DNA of 64,000 bases from Hippasteria phrygiana (GCA_037893225.1 JAZGUH010000557.1:155964-219963); one strand, 5' to 3'. Positions 13,601-28,600 are shown, counted from the stretch's first letter. A program made the numbers and translations. The notes: generated by a model not told the origin, from the sequence alone.

Positions 13601-16600
13601 TGTAAAAGCAAAGTGACTTTAATGACATCATCAATTTCAAGCAAACTACAGTTGGGGGCGTGATCACTGGCTATACGGCATTATAGGTTTATAACTTCTG
13701 ACTAGCGCCCCCCGAACAAAGATACTGACAATTTGGAAGACATAGGGCAAGATAGCTCAGTTGGTAGAGCTCCGGTACGGTATTCCGGAGGTCGCAGGTT
13801 CAAATCCTGCCTCTGCCAGTTTTCTTTGAAGATTCACTTCTTATTTCACTGTGATGTTTGCTGTTACCCTAACAAATTTACTTCCCCGTCAAATTTGCAT
13901 GAGGTCAAATTTGCACCTCTAGAACAAAGCACGTAGAAATAAAATGAATGAAATGGAATGCGCAGTGTGCAAAATGGATGCTTCGAACCTTTGAGTAGAT
14001 ACTCCTCTTTACGCTTACTTACCTTGCCGCCTGCGTGCGTAGCTCCTTCTTGACAGCTCTGTGGTTATAGATTTCATCCCAGTCCTTCATGCGCACCGCT
14101 ACCTTCCGATACGGCTGGTTGTTCCTCTTGTATTTCACAAATCCCCTGAAAACGAAGAGATTTGTAGCACAGTGGGCTTTGTCACTCAAAGGAAAAGCAA
14201 AATATGTCTCAGACTGACAGATAATGACAAATCATACACTCTAAAGAGTATATCTCGGGTATTGCAAAGAGTGCTTCCATGTGAGTTGGTTGTCTTTACC
14301 CACCTCGGAAATATCTACCTCCTGATGCTATCCTTTACCTTTACAAGACAACTACAGTTATGCCCCAAGCCCCCAAATTATTCATACCATGCCAAATTCG
14401 GGGTATTGTGAATCATTTTATTTATTATTTCTACTTTTATGCTAATGATGTGAAACCAAAATATATGTAGATTTGTACATGCCAACTAAAAGTCATTAAG
14501 TAAAGCCCGAGTTCCCGCCAATCCAGCTTTTATGTATGAGAGAAAAGCAAACTACCAGATTTTTCGTAGGGTATGAATAATTTTGGGCATAACTGTATAT
14601 GTCCTCTTATGGAGTACTGTGGGAAAATCTCACATCTGGGCTGGTGCTTCTGCTTGTCACTTATCTTTATGAGACAGAGTACAGAAGCACATTGTTAATT
14701 TGGTTGGAGAAGAGTTGGGCTCATCCTTACAATCACTCTCTCACCGGAGATCTGTTGCTGCTCTTTAGTCTGTTCATACCTTGTCTTATCCAAAATCTTC
14801 TCCAGATTTCTTTGTCCCATCTCAGCGTCGGGTATGGCCTCCTCAATGTCAATCACCTTGGGTTCCATCTTCCTGTTGGTCAGTTCCTCTTCATTTAGCT
14901 CCTGTTGTCCGTCGTGATTGGCTGATCCATTTACTACATCCAGACCATTGGTCAGCTGCTGGTCAGATGGCTCCGCCTCCATCTGCTTGGCAAGGGTTTT
15001 GGCTTCCATCTTGAGAAGTGCATCTCTATACTGATCAGGGAAGACCTGTACAGTTAAATCAATTTAAAAAAAAAACAAACACAAAGAATGAATTTTGTAC
15101 TTGTTTTTTTTTTACGGAACTCGCACATGAAGGCTAAAAGCCACTTTTAAAGGGTGAGCAACAGAGATTGCAGAGTTGCTAACATACTGCTAGAACAGTT
15201 TTCCTGGGCCCAGATCTAAATAGGAGATGATTCTTCAACAGAAGCAAGAGAAATTATCCCAGTTAACAGACACCTAGAGCCAGGCAGGTTTACCTTCTAT
15301 TAATGGTGAGGCCAACTCACCTCCCTTTTAAAATACTAAAGTAGTATGGGGTGATAATAGGGATGAAAACAAAAATTTTGGAATATGATTCCGTCCACTT
15401 CAGGGGTGATGCATTGGGTCATTTGGGAGATATTTTGCACAGGAAGTGGGTGTCTAGCATGAAAATAACCCCCCACCCCGGCCAAAAAACGAATCTGTAT
15501 TATACGCACTGGATTATACGAAATCTGTATTATATAAAATCCGTATTACACGCTCAGTTGGTATTAAAAGGGCTAAATATGAATGACTTGTTTGGCCCCT
15601 TGACCGAACATGACTGGAATATGAGAAATTCCAGCAAAGCCTTGACAAGCTGGCATCTTCCTAAGTTTTCTACATGCCACTGTGACTCAAATGTTTCCAT
15701 TTGTAGCAGCTTTGGGTGTTTTTGGCGTTAATTTTGAATTTCAAGGGGTGGGGTGGGGGGGTTATTTAAGAGATACAGCATTACTTTTGGTGTCAAAATG
15801 CTTGTATTGATAGTGTTAATCATTTCCCAAATGGACGTCTTCAAATTTCGACCTTTGAACAAATGGCAAAAGATATTTGATAGAGTGAAGACACAAAACA
15901 AGAGGTGTACAAATAATGAAATTTGTGAGAAGATGGAATTTGCATTTGGGATGAAATAAATTACAAGAGAGTTTTTTTTTTCTCATACACTATGTTGGAA
16001 AAGGGCAAAAATCTATCTTGTAATTTATTTGATCCTTGACGTAAATTTCATCTTCTCACTGATTACGCAGTACCGGCTGCTACATTGGATTCGAATCAGC
16101 CAGCCAACACTGGCAAGCTCGGTGGTCGAGGGGTAAAGAGATCTGCACTAGTAAGCAGGAGGTCGTGGGTTCGAGTCCCGCTCGAGTAAACCTGTTAATT
16201 TTTTCCCACAGGCTCTCGGAAAGCACTGAGCATGCAGTGCTTCACTACATCGGGAAAGGGTAGAATTCTTTCTTGTTATAATTATAAACTTTATAAAATT
16301 ATTAACTGACCAACATAATAACCAAACATGACAAACCTAATGTGAAGAAAAAAATAATGATTAGTACTTTAAAAAATAAAAAAAATTTACCTTTACAAAG
16401 TTTTTCACCTCCTCGTCCCAATTGGCAAGGACTTCAGCAGCGACCTCTGACCCAGTCAGCTCGACAAACCTACGGAGTTGCTCTTTGATGAAGGTTATGT
16501 CAATCGCCTTGGCAACAGGTCGAAGGGTCACAGATTCCTTGTTGCAGAGTATGGAAAACTTCCTCGATCTGGGAGAAAAATTAATTCAACAGTTTAACCT

Positions 16601-19600
16601 CACGCAGACGGAGGTGGTTGCTTTTTACCCTAACTTTTTACTAATAAATTAATTACTCCTTCGTAGAATGGTAAATTTGTTTCATTTTCTATGTAATCTC
16701 GGGTCAGACCGAGTTCAACAACCCTGTGTGAGCCTCTTTATCCTACAACCTCACAATGACCCACTATCATTTAAAAAAAACCTAGTTAGCATGTGCCCCG
16801 TATATTGTATACAAAGTATCAATTGTGCACAGTGAATAGGGAAATTCCGAAGAGAACAAGGGCGTTTCCAAGGCGGGCGGTCTAGATCTGTTTTCTTTTT
16901 TGTATTAACCTACCCCAAGCCTTGCAAACTCCAACAGCAGGTTTTGTCAAGCTTTGATGGGTTCAGTACCGCAGGGCCTTGGCACCATTACTTTACATGG
17001 AGCTATGATGCCCCAATTTGTCTAAGTCCAAATAATTTACCATAGGTATATCGCACAGTGTTGGATTTTGACAGGGTGAAGACGCTTCCCAGTGAAAATG
17101 CCTAGTTGTTAGTCATATACTGGCTACAAGCCTTTACTAATAAGCCATTTGCGAGTTAAATTTGAATAACATCTCAAAATGCTTTGCACATTTTAACTTT
17201 GAATTCTCCAGACTAAAGAGACTATTACTATATCACGTGATTCGGGGCAAGCCTTATGCCTAGCAACCCCCAGCTCCGGAATGGTCTGGTGTCTTTGTGC
17301 CATTCTCACCCATTGTGAACAATGTATTGGTGCTAAGCGTCTCTTACGTAACTATGCAAGAGCTTGCCCCGAATCATGTGATATAGCAACAGTCTCTTTG
17401 GTCTGGAGAATTCAAAGTTAAAATGTGCCAAGCATTTAGAGCAAGTCAGTGTACCAGATGTTATTCAAATTTAACTCGCAAAAATAGGGGAGATTTTAGG
17501 GGAGCTAGTCACTAGTTACACATTTACGTTTTTTTTTTTATTTGACAATTTTTGCAGATGGTTAAAAGTATATGAACTTACAAAAATGGAAAAAACCTCT
17601 ATTTTTACGTGTGCTATTTACGTTATCGCTACAATGTACTTTCTTAAAAAAACACAGTCATTATGCTTGACTGCAAGTTAAAATGAAAAGTTCACACAAA
17701 AAACAAGAAGATGAAAAAAAAACACCACGATTTCCGAAGTGGGAAGACAGAATTGAAATAACCTTTTCTTAGAACTGCAATAAAGCCCAATCCCCATCGA
17801 TAACTTCATTGAAATCCAAACTCAAGTCGCAGCAATCTAAACTATTCACATACTTATCAAGGACATAAGCAATGCCTCCGGACATTCCGGCGGCAAAGTT
17901 ACATCCAGTAGGTCCCAGGATTATGGCCCGTCCGCCAGTCATGTACTCACAACCGTGGTTACCCACACCCTGTGAAAATAAAAACTGACAACTCAGTGAC
18001 AAGTCAATGGAGAAATTTGAGCCAACAACTGGCCGCCATTATGTTGAAGTGACATTATTGAAATTTGGTACAATTTGAAATATGGGATAATTTGAAATTT
18101 GCTAACATTTGTAATTTGGTCAAATATCATAGTTAGCGAAATTTAGGTTTTTGTACAATAGTCACAATATTCTTATCCAAAAATAATGTTTTCTACTAAG
18201 TTTCATTCATATCAGAGTTTAAATAAGTTATTTACGTGCATTTAGTTTTGTGCGGTTACACTGACAAATTCTGAGTGACATTTAAAAAAAAAATTTCCTT
18301 GAAACATGAACATTTCAAATACATCACAAAATCACTGATTTTATCAGACCAACACAAGGGAATAACTTTAGTTCATAAATATTTATTTCTCAGAAATTCA
18401 GGTCCCCCTAACATTTATAATTTAAATTCTATTTTTGAAAATAAGCACTCTCAAATAATTCTTGATAAATTTGCAACAGACATACCTCACAAACTGCAGT
18501 AGCACCTGAGTTACGGACACAAAACCTCTCGGCTGCCACGCCCCTGAAGTAGGTGGTTCCACTTGTTGCACCGTACAGGCAAACATTGCCCACGATAATA
18601 TTCTCCTCGGATTTGAAGTCAGCAGACATATCCTTAGGAGGGTACACGATGACTGTGCCTCCGGACAAACCCTGGTAGAACACATACAAAATGTACACAT
18701 TGGGTAATTTGTAGCTATTAACCCTCCTACTATTATAAACTATCACAACCTATCGAAAAACCAAATCGTCTCCTCTCCCACAGCTTGTGTGTCTCAACCT
18801 GTCACTCGATAGGTTTTGATAGATAGGGTAGTTGGCTCCAATTTGGCACCTGGAGAGGGAGAATTAAGTAGAGAAACCAAACGTCTGAGTACCATTTTCT
18901 GAGAAGCTCAATCAAGATAATCCACAGGATGTTTTTACTCTCATTCTACTCTCACTTCCAGAATACAAAAAAGGCTTATTAAACCTGAGTAGTGGTATTT
19001 TTTCAATTAATCGTCAATAATTCTTTGTAAAAGAAGAATGAATGTACTGAATATTTGACAAGCACAGTTTCACAACAGATAAGAAAGCATAAAGTGCAAA
19101 TCTTTAAAACTAACGTCGTCTAGGACAACGGAGGGTATTGGAAAACGTCAAAACAAGCTACAAAAATAAAAAATTATGACAACTTCTGAGAAAGGTTATA
19201 CTGGCAAGGGCTAAGTAAATGGATTCTTATGTAATAGTTTTCCATTTTACGTATATAGCAATCTACATAGTAATGAAGTGAAAGAGTCTTTAAATCGCAA
19301 GGCAAAACTGGCAAAACTGTGCAAAAGCTGAATCGTAGTTTCCATCAAATTTGTGTATCACTCAACTGCACATAATCTAAGTCATAGGGTGCCTGTTACC
19401 TTTCCGACGTAGTCATTTGCATCACCTTCCAGCTCCACATAGACCCCGTGGGCCAGGAATGCACAGAAGCTCTGCCCAGCTGAGCCTCTCAGTTTGATTT
19501 CAATTGATTTGTCTGGCAAGCCCCGGTCACAGTATTTCCTAACAACCAAATGCAAAACATCATTAGACTAAGGAACCAAAACAAAGACACACAAAGAAAC

Positions 19601-22600
19601 AACACAATAATGAAAAAGAAAATGATAACAGATGAATAAACAAATTAACAAACTAATGTGTAAACGTGCACAAGAAGAAACATGAATTACCAATGACCAT
19701 CAATCATACCAGCAAACCAACCAACAAAAGAACCAACCAACCAACCAACCAACACACTGGATGTGCATTAATTTTGCTTAATGCTCAAATACACATGGGG
19801 GGGGCATAAACCCCTAAAATCCGGATCAGGCGCCCCCCCCCCCCCCCCCCCCAAAAAAAATAATTTAACAAATAAATAAATGAATTTAAAATAAGTGAAT
19901 TATAATTGTTTTTTTCAATTTCAATGATTTAAACAATTCCCAAAATTGTTCAAAATCGGTTTTCCAAAATAAAAATAAAATGGTTAACTTCAAATTTTTT
20001 TTTTTATCCATTTCAGCCAATGACAGTATAAAGCTTGATCATGAATATTCATGCCATATAATTAACACTTTAATGACTTACTTGGCAATGTGGAAACTAA
20101 GAGTGGTGGCAAATGCTCGGGTCTGGTTTGTTATCTCCATGTCAAGAGACACGTGATCTTTCTTCCCATCGATGACATCACGGGCTGCCTCAATCAACTT
20201 ATTGTCCTGAAAAGTAAAAAAAAAAAACATATTGCGATGATAGTATTTCCTGAAAGTACGGGATATAAGCTCTAAAAATTGATGCACATTCCTAGCCCTC
20301 TCTATAAATAATAATAATAATAAGATCGCTCAAATAGTAAACTATATCACAGTGCTTACAATATTATTACCCCTGCTCATCGGGCCCATTAATCATTCCT
20401 GAAGCCTTCTCAACTCCCTGAGGAGTATACAGCTCCGGCTGCAAGTTAAGCGCACATGGGCTGATCAAACACATAACCATCACTGCCTTCACAGGTACCC
20501 ATTTACTCCTGGACACACCTTTTCAACTATAAAGCCATGAACCCTTGTTTAGAGAAAATGACATTCCGTGTTCATAGTTAGAAAACTGTGCAATTTATAC
20601 TCTCCGTGCCCAGTAAATTGTCGCCTTAGCAACCATTTTGCTCCCCTTTAGAGTTCTAAACTTTAGAATATAATCACAAAATTGATTTCCTGGTGGAAAA
20701 ATGGCTGTAACTTAGGAATGGAACAACTTTCCACTCGTTTCAAATGTTCCACATGATTTTTTTTCAAGGCCTGTATCGGGTGCTGATACTGCTAAGCCAC
20801 ATCTGGAGGAAAACAAAAAACATTAAATCACCATTCGCTTCTCCAGTTCAAAGTTCTGCTGCACGCTTCCCCCGGTCGTCTCCACCTTCCTCATCTTGTC
20901 CGCTCGCTGCAGGATCTTCCCGAAGTCCAAGAGACGGCATTTGTCATTGGCCAGCTGCTTGGCAACCGCTAGCCTATCGGTGCGGCCGATCATCTCCTGG
21001 AATGTACGGAAGCCCAGCTGAGCCATGTGCTGGCGTACCTCCTCGGCGAGCAAGAAGAAAAAGTTGATGACGTGTTCCGGCTTGCCCTCAAATTTCTTAC
21101 GCAGCTCAGGGTCCTGATAATAAGTGGATTGATCAATTAAGTTGGTATGTGTAATAATATGGACAGCAAAGAGACAATAGGCTGTTAGTCAAAATGCAAA
21201 ACTGCTTGTCATAAATACGACTGCATCAATTCCCATGTTGACAGAGTTGTACTTGAGTCCCTGCAAGTCACTTCACAAGTCCTTTCGCAAGTCCAGTCAG
21301 AAGTCCTTTCATGAAGCCGGTCACAAGTAACTGGATGAACAATGACAAAGGAATGCCTTTGTCAAAGCTCATTTGAATAGCTTGGGATTGGAATTAGGAC
21401 TGGAGGGCTTGTGATGGACTTGCAGGGACTTGCAGGGACTTGCAGGGACTTGTGATGGACTCGAATACATCTCTGCATGTTGAATAATCTTCCCTTGACT
21501 ACAGAAAATAATTCCAGTACCACATGGCAAAATTAGATGAACACTACATTCTTGCATGACATCCTTTTCCTAAAAAATCTTCCCACTTCGACATTTCTAT
21601 TTTAAACAGCGTTCTGCATGACTAATTTTATGAACCCCTGACTTTAAAGTGACACACTTTACTTAGCAATCAACAAAAAATCTCAACATATACTGCTACT
21701 AACTGTTAACCAACGAGATGACCTGATGAAATATATAAATATGAAACGTTACGAAGCTTGAGGTTTTGATCCCAGCAGAATCTTTCTCCAAGGCTGCAAG
21801 TTTAACCTCTTGACTACGGACGACGGCCTTAGCCGCATTTTGAAAAAGACCACCTGGCTGGTTGTCATCTATATGCACATTCCTGCGTGCACTCAATCCA
21901 TTCATGTTTCAACTATATTGTTCTTAAATAGGAGTGTAATGAACAGTTGGAGCATTTTCAAACAAAGCTTTCATTCACACGAAATGGGGGCTTCCAAGTG
22001 CGATGAATAGGACCACTCTATTCAGTGTGTGCCTATTGTTTGCACAGCCCGTTCTTGGCATACCAGCACCCCAATCAATAACAGCTGGACACAAGGGGAT
22101 CAAATTTCAAGCCCTCCTAACTTTTATCAATAAAACATCTGAAGCACAAAGGAAAAGCGATGATATTTCTGACCTGTGTTGCCACGCCAACCGGACAGGT
22201 GTTGAGGTGGCATTTCCTCATCATGATGCAGCCCAGAGCGATGAGAGGAGCTGTGGAGAATGCAAACTCATCGGCTCCGAGAAGAGCAGCGATCACAACA
22301 TCACGACCTACGGGTGCAGACACACACAAAAATTCCTGATGATTCAAACACGACGAACGAAAATAAACACATAAAAAATCATGAAAATCCCAACCAACTA
22401 TTTGTCATTTCTCCATCAACTGATGTACCCTGTTTCTCAGTTGTACCTGTTCTGAGTTGTCCATCGGTCTGCACTTTGACCCTTGACCTCAGGTCACTCA
22501 GCACCAGAGTCTGGTGAGTCTCGGCCAGGCCCAGTTCCCACGGCAATCCTGCGTGCTTGATGCCTGTCCACGTGCTTGCACCGGTGCCGCCGTCGTGACC

Positions 22601-25600
22601 GGAGATGGTAATGTGCTCAGCCAGGCCCTGTGCCAAAATCATTGGAAATTAGTGACTTATTTTAAATAACCACAAAAGCCTTAATTTCCAGAGTTAACCT
22701 CGGTGAAAGAACTGCAGAGGGGACACTAAATCGGCAAGTAACGTAATGTCATAAAAAGTTTAGACATAGAATTGCCACAGAAAACTGGGGGAACTTCTGC
22801 ATGCCAAGTTACTTTCAGGCAGAGCTGTAGTCGAGTCTCTGCAAGTCCTTTCACAAGTCCTTTCACAAGTCCAGTCAAAAGTCCTTTAATAAAGCCAGTC
22901 ACAAGTAACTGGATGAACAATGACAAAGGAATGCCTTTGTCAAAGCTCATTTGAATAGCTTGTGATTAGGATTAGGACTGGAGGGCTTGAGAAAGGACTT
23001 GCAGGGACTCGAATACAACTCTGCTTTCAGGATTCCATTATTAGCTCTTGCAGCTAAAATTAACAGCCGTATCCTCTTTGTATTTGAAGTAAATAATTTG
23101 TGTAGAAGCACACTTTTTCGCGTTTTCACTCTCATCTAAAGTACTTTGCACGGCAGAAATGGATGAGTACTAAACACAACCTCGGCACTGCATAATGTTG
23201 AAAACAAGTTTTATATTTCTGAATTTCGTATGTAAATTTTGAGAGAAATAATTGTACAATGCACTTCCGTAGGACGACAGATCATGGTTGGATCGAGTCC
23301 GTGTTAAGTGGGCCTGGTACATGTTTAGAATGATGTTATATTTACAATGAAGATAAAGCTGTTATACTTGGTTAAAGTGAATGTAGTTTTATACTCAAAA
23401 TGACGGCTTAATACTGCAAATGCAAGATAGGTTGGTGCGGAGTTTTCTTACCTTTGCCACGCCAGCCGCGACGACCCCGACCCCGACCTCTGACACCAGC
23501 TTGACACTGATCCTGGCCTCCGGATTGGCGCACTTCAAGTTGTAGATGAGCTCCGCCAAGTCCTCAATGGAGTAGATATCATGGTGAGGGGGCGGGGAGA
23601 CAAGCCCCACCCCCGGAATGGAGGAACGGGTCTTGGCAATATCTTCGGACACCTGGTTGAAAAATGGAAATACCACAATACTTTGCTGTACAAAAGTGAT
23701 AAACAGAAGTTTCAAATTAAACCTTTTGGATACTGAATATTTAAAATGTGTCATTGTAAGAGCTCGAAACATTGGTGCTCAGCGCAGATTTTACCCTGTC
23801 CTTCAAGAGATTTTTGTTAATAGGTTATGTTCGTACACGTACCTTATGAGCAGGTAGTTCACCTCCTTCCCCGGGCTTGGCACCCTGTGCCATCTTGATC
23901 TGCAGTTCATCGGCATGGGCCAGGTAGGAGGTTGTCACTCCAAACCGTCCCGAGGCAACCTGCTTAATGGCCGACCGAGTGCTGTTGTCAGGGTCGTCGC
24001 TGATGTAGCGATTCTCAGATTCACCCCCCTCGCCTGTGTTGCTCTTGCCTCCGATTCTTTCCCACAAAAATGAAAACAATATTTCATCAAAATGCAACAT
24101 TTTTAACAGGCTTGAAAAAAAAAACAACAGGAAGAAAAACCAGAGGCATTTTGGTCAACTTATCGATTTTTCTTTGCCTTGCACCTCTGGTGACTTCCAG
24201 TTAAGATCCCTCACTGCATTAGGGTTTTCAGTCCCTAAATAACTTGCTATTCTATGCCTCAGTACCTTCCAGCAAACTTTTGATTTTTCCGCTTTATAAA
24301 ATCGTGGATTGATTGAAATGAATTGAACAGGGGAAACTGACTAGGTAATTTTGAATGAATTTTCAAAGTGAACAAAGAAAACTGGCTGGAGCGGGATTTG
24401 AACCTGTGACATCCGGGATGCCATACCAGAGCTCTACCAACTGAGCTATCTTGCCCTATGTTGGCGGTCTCCCAGATTAGGTTGTAAAAAAAATGTTTGA
24501 ATAAAATTATAAAAATCTTGACTTTACTTTATTTGTAGAATACTGCAGAAGAAAGCACTTCCAGTGATGGAAGTTTTGTTATTTAGCGACAGTATTTTTG
24601 GGTTGGATTGATTACTGATTTGTAAAATGATTCCATTTTATTTTTTTAATCACAAATTCCAAACCTATTGATCTAATTTGTTGAGCACCCCCAAACGTAT
24701 TTTACATACAAGTTTTGGTGTTGGAAATGAATCCCTGAGTATGGCAGAAGTTTCATCTTCAAATTTCTTTTTAATGGCAGGTTATCACTCTTGCAATTTT
24801 TAAATTAAATACCACTCAAACAATTTAACACTGCCCATTAATCTCCAAAAGAAACTTGAGAAATTATTCAAATTTCCAGACCTATGGACCCAGGTGGGGT
24901 AACTTTCGCATGCTGGGGAGACATCCCCTTTAAACCACAATGTTCATCAAATTTCAAATGTCTTTATTCCAGTTTCCATGAAAAAAAAAAAATAAAAAAA
25001 TAAAAATATGCCACTGTGTTTCATCAAATCTGCCAAATCGTTCACTATTAGGAGACTCACTTGTTCATGGCCCGTGCAAGCGTTGTGTGCGTCTCGATGG
25101 ACAGACTCCCGAAGCTCATAGCCCCAGTCACGAATCGCTTGACGATACTCGCCGCGTCTTCAACAAGTGAGAGATCCAGGGGAGTGGAGGATTTCTTGAG
25201 CTCCAGCTGGCCTCTCAGGGTGCAATCTTTGATCTGGAGAGAAAAGAGGATTTTTTCACAAGTTCTAAAAAGGTGTAACAGTACCGATGAATGAAAAACT
25301 AAAGATGAGATGTGCAACGACACAGCTTAAAGGAAATTCAAAATCTTACGTAATGTTTCTTACAGATTCGATCGCTGTCTTAATTTGATACATCCCTATT
25401 TAAACATTGCTCTATCGTGGCTGCGACTTACTAAACCCTGACAGAAAAGTGGATTTGGTGAATGTCGCTTAGGAAAACAACGTTCTTGTTTACTTATTAT
25501 TATTATAGCAAACAATGGAGATTAAAGTTTACCAATTTCAATGGTCAGAATGCAAACTTGGCTCAATTGAAGAAAAAAAATCTGAATCTGTATTTACTAA

Positions 25601-28600
25601 GATACAAAGCAACTTTTGATGAATCAAACATCGAACTGGCAAAGCTGTCAAATTCCTATCGAATGGACCTTTTAAGATGTTCAACCGAAATAAGTGATAA
25701 TGAGTGATAACCTGCCAATAAAAAGAAATTTGAAGATGAAACTTCTGCCATACTCAGGGATTCATTTCCAACACCAAAACTTGTATGTAAAATACTTTTG
25801 GGGGTGCTCAACAAATTATATCAATAGGTTTGGAATTTGTGTTAAAAAAAACCCCAAAAAACATGGAATCTTTTTAAATTGTTAAAAAGATTGTTACAAT
25901 CAAAATCAATCAAACCCAAAATAGTGAAAATACTGTCACAAAATAACAAAACTTCCATCACTAGAAGTATTTTCTTCTGCAGTATTCTACAAATAAAGTC
26001 GAGTCCAGATTTTTATAATTTTATTCCAACATTTTTTAAAATTTAATTTGGGAGACCGCCAACATAGGGCAAGATAGCTCATTTAGTAGAGCACCAGTAC
26101 GGCATCCTGGATGTCACAGGTTCGAATCCCGCTCCTGCCAGTTTTCTTTGTTCACTTTGAAAATTCATTCAAAATTACCTGGTCAGTTTCCCTTGTGGTT
26201 TGTTTGACATTATTTCTTAAAACTGAGTTTGTATTTTTCCCCATGGTAACTGGATATCCATAACTATGCACACTTACCATAGCCTCCTGGGACTCCCTGT
26301 ATTTCTCGTAGGCCGTCTGATTCTTGTTACGGGTCGCATCTTGTAGATTCGCCACACTCATAGGATCATTGATGTGCTTTTCACCCCCGCTCCGCCAATG
26401 GTACTGTCCGGGCTCCAAGCTAGTGATAATGTCACCATCTCGATCTGCATACGCAATGAAGTGACGTTGGAGAGCCTGGGAAAAAAAAGCAATTAAATAT
26501 CAGAAGTGTTCAGAATTCAAAGCTGCATCTACCATTTTCATTATGCATAATCTACCTTCTTTTACAAAAGTCATTAAGGGCCGTCTAGAATATACCGAAT
26601 ATCCGATCGTCAACCGAATATGTGAATACCCTTTTGCCGGTTCGAATATTCGAAAAAATATATTTCCAAGTACAAATATGACTCTGATGATATTTTAATA
26701 GAAAAGTTATTGCACTTAGCAGTGTCAAATACCGCATTTTTGTCGACGGCAACTTTTTGTGGACAGATGTTTATTGTTCCCGTCCGTAAAACCCTTGACA
26801 CTTAATAATTACTGCAAAAATGCAGGCCGGAGCTTGGTTTTTATTGTTATCAGAATGTTATACGTATCCGTAATGATCTTGATACAACAGGTGCATACAA
26901 AAGAATGTCGATCGGGCGGTCCATAATATCGATCGGCGCAAGTAAAACATCGGCGTGCTTTGCGTGCAACTTTTTACCGGCGCGGCATGCAGTTGCAGCT
27001 GACGCGTGAAAAACTTGATCGACAAGTATCGAATATTCGAATATTCAGTGAAACCCAGTTTTGAATAATCGAATACTAAATTACTAAAAAAACGAACAGC
27101 CCTAAAAGTCATACATACCTCTTCAGCCAGAACTTCAAAACTAGCTCCGCCCAGTCTGGAGGCGGTGCCTAAAAAGCACTTGTCAATCACTTCCTGGCCA
27201 ATCCCCACAGCCTCAAAGATCTGAGCTCCCTGCAAATATCAATCACGGAAATGTGTCAAACCACATATACAGCAGTGCTGACCAAAAACAGTCATGTATA
27301 AACAGTGGGCTAGAAAACTGAGTTTCTGACATTCCTGCAGCCGATTTCACGAAATTGTGCGTAACTTACGCCATGGCGTAGGACTTGCGCTAGAAAAATG
27401 TTGCGCGGCTGCGCTACATTCTTGCGATCCTCTTCACGAAACACTGCGTAGCTGCGCAATATTTAATCAATATTTTATACATCGCGGACGAGGCTGAATG
27501 CCGCTTTTACGACGACTGTTTGAGTACAACAATAAAAATACATGGAACAGTCCTCAAATTCAACTGTGGGCGAGATTTTGAAACTTTTCATTTTTGAAAC
27601 TTCGCTCTGAAAAAAAATTTGATGGCAACTTTCGGAAATATCTGACAGGTAAACCTAGAGCGGATGATAATTTCATTACTCTCTGAAATAATCTAGTCAA
27701 TTAAATAAATGATTTGAGCAACTAACGGCTCTACTATGCTCACCCTTAGCTAGCTAAGTCATCATTTTGGTGTTTGTGTGAAAAACTTAAGCCACCTAAA
27801 ACGAGTGCGTAAGTTATGCCATAATTTGTGGCGCAAGTCAGCGACTTACGCACTGTGTAACTTTCGTGAAATCGATTTTAAAAATGTCACAGATGTTGCG
27901 CAACTTACGCAATAAATTGTGGCGTAAGTAAAGTTGCGCAATTGCGCAAGGTTTCGTGAAATCGGCTGCAGGAGGCAGGAATATTGGATATTTTTTTTCA
28001 TTTTTGTTTTCAATTGAAGGGTTTAGCATGCCACTCAACATATACAAAATTTTAGTCTGCATGCTTCTTTCACAAAATTGCTTGTAGTCCATGTTTCTGA
28101 AATATAGATGAATTTCACATTAGCCCCGTCTGCGCAGTTCCGGGTTGAAAGCGAGGCTCTCAGTGCTAAACAAACAGAGAGCTATTCAACAAATTCATTC
28201 ATGCATGAAACAATCATGCCATAAATGGCAGCGCAGTGCACGTTCAGCAGAGTAAGTTGTTTACTTAGCACTGAGAGCCTCGCTTTCAAACCCGGAAGTG
28301 TGCCGATCGGGGCTATTTTTTGTCAATTCAGGATTTGTCTATTGCTGACAATGTAGGAATAATTCAATATTCTGAGAAAGCTGCATTGAAAATAGTCGGC
28401 TCATCTCAAAAGTAAAAATAGCTCATACAACATACGTTGAATATGGCTTTAAGACCTTGTAATTCTCTTCTATGCCAACGAAATAGACATTGGCTTATTT
28501 GCTTGGGATAAAAATGCTCCACTCTCAACAAACTTGAAATTATTTGGAAATGATAAGAATATCTGACATGTCAATAATATAGGTTTTCCCGGCCAATTTC

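Noticed and set aside
13746..13819. Functional tRNA gene
   Set aside because: A and B boxes are good, but the acceptor stem has mismatches, T33 is missing from the anticodon loop, and several relatives with common flanks exist.
17769..17853. Extension of GOGAT segment 26 to the end of its open frame
   Set aside because: The gtatgt donor at 17,853 restores phase and gives [12 protein letters not shown]. The extension has no match to the family.
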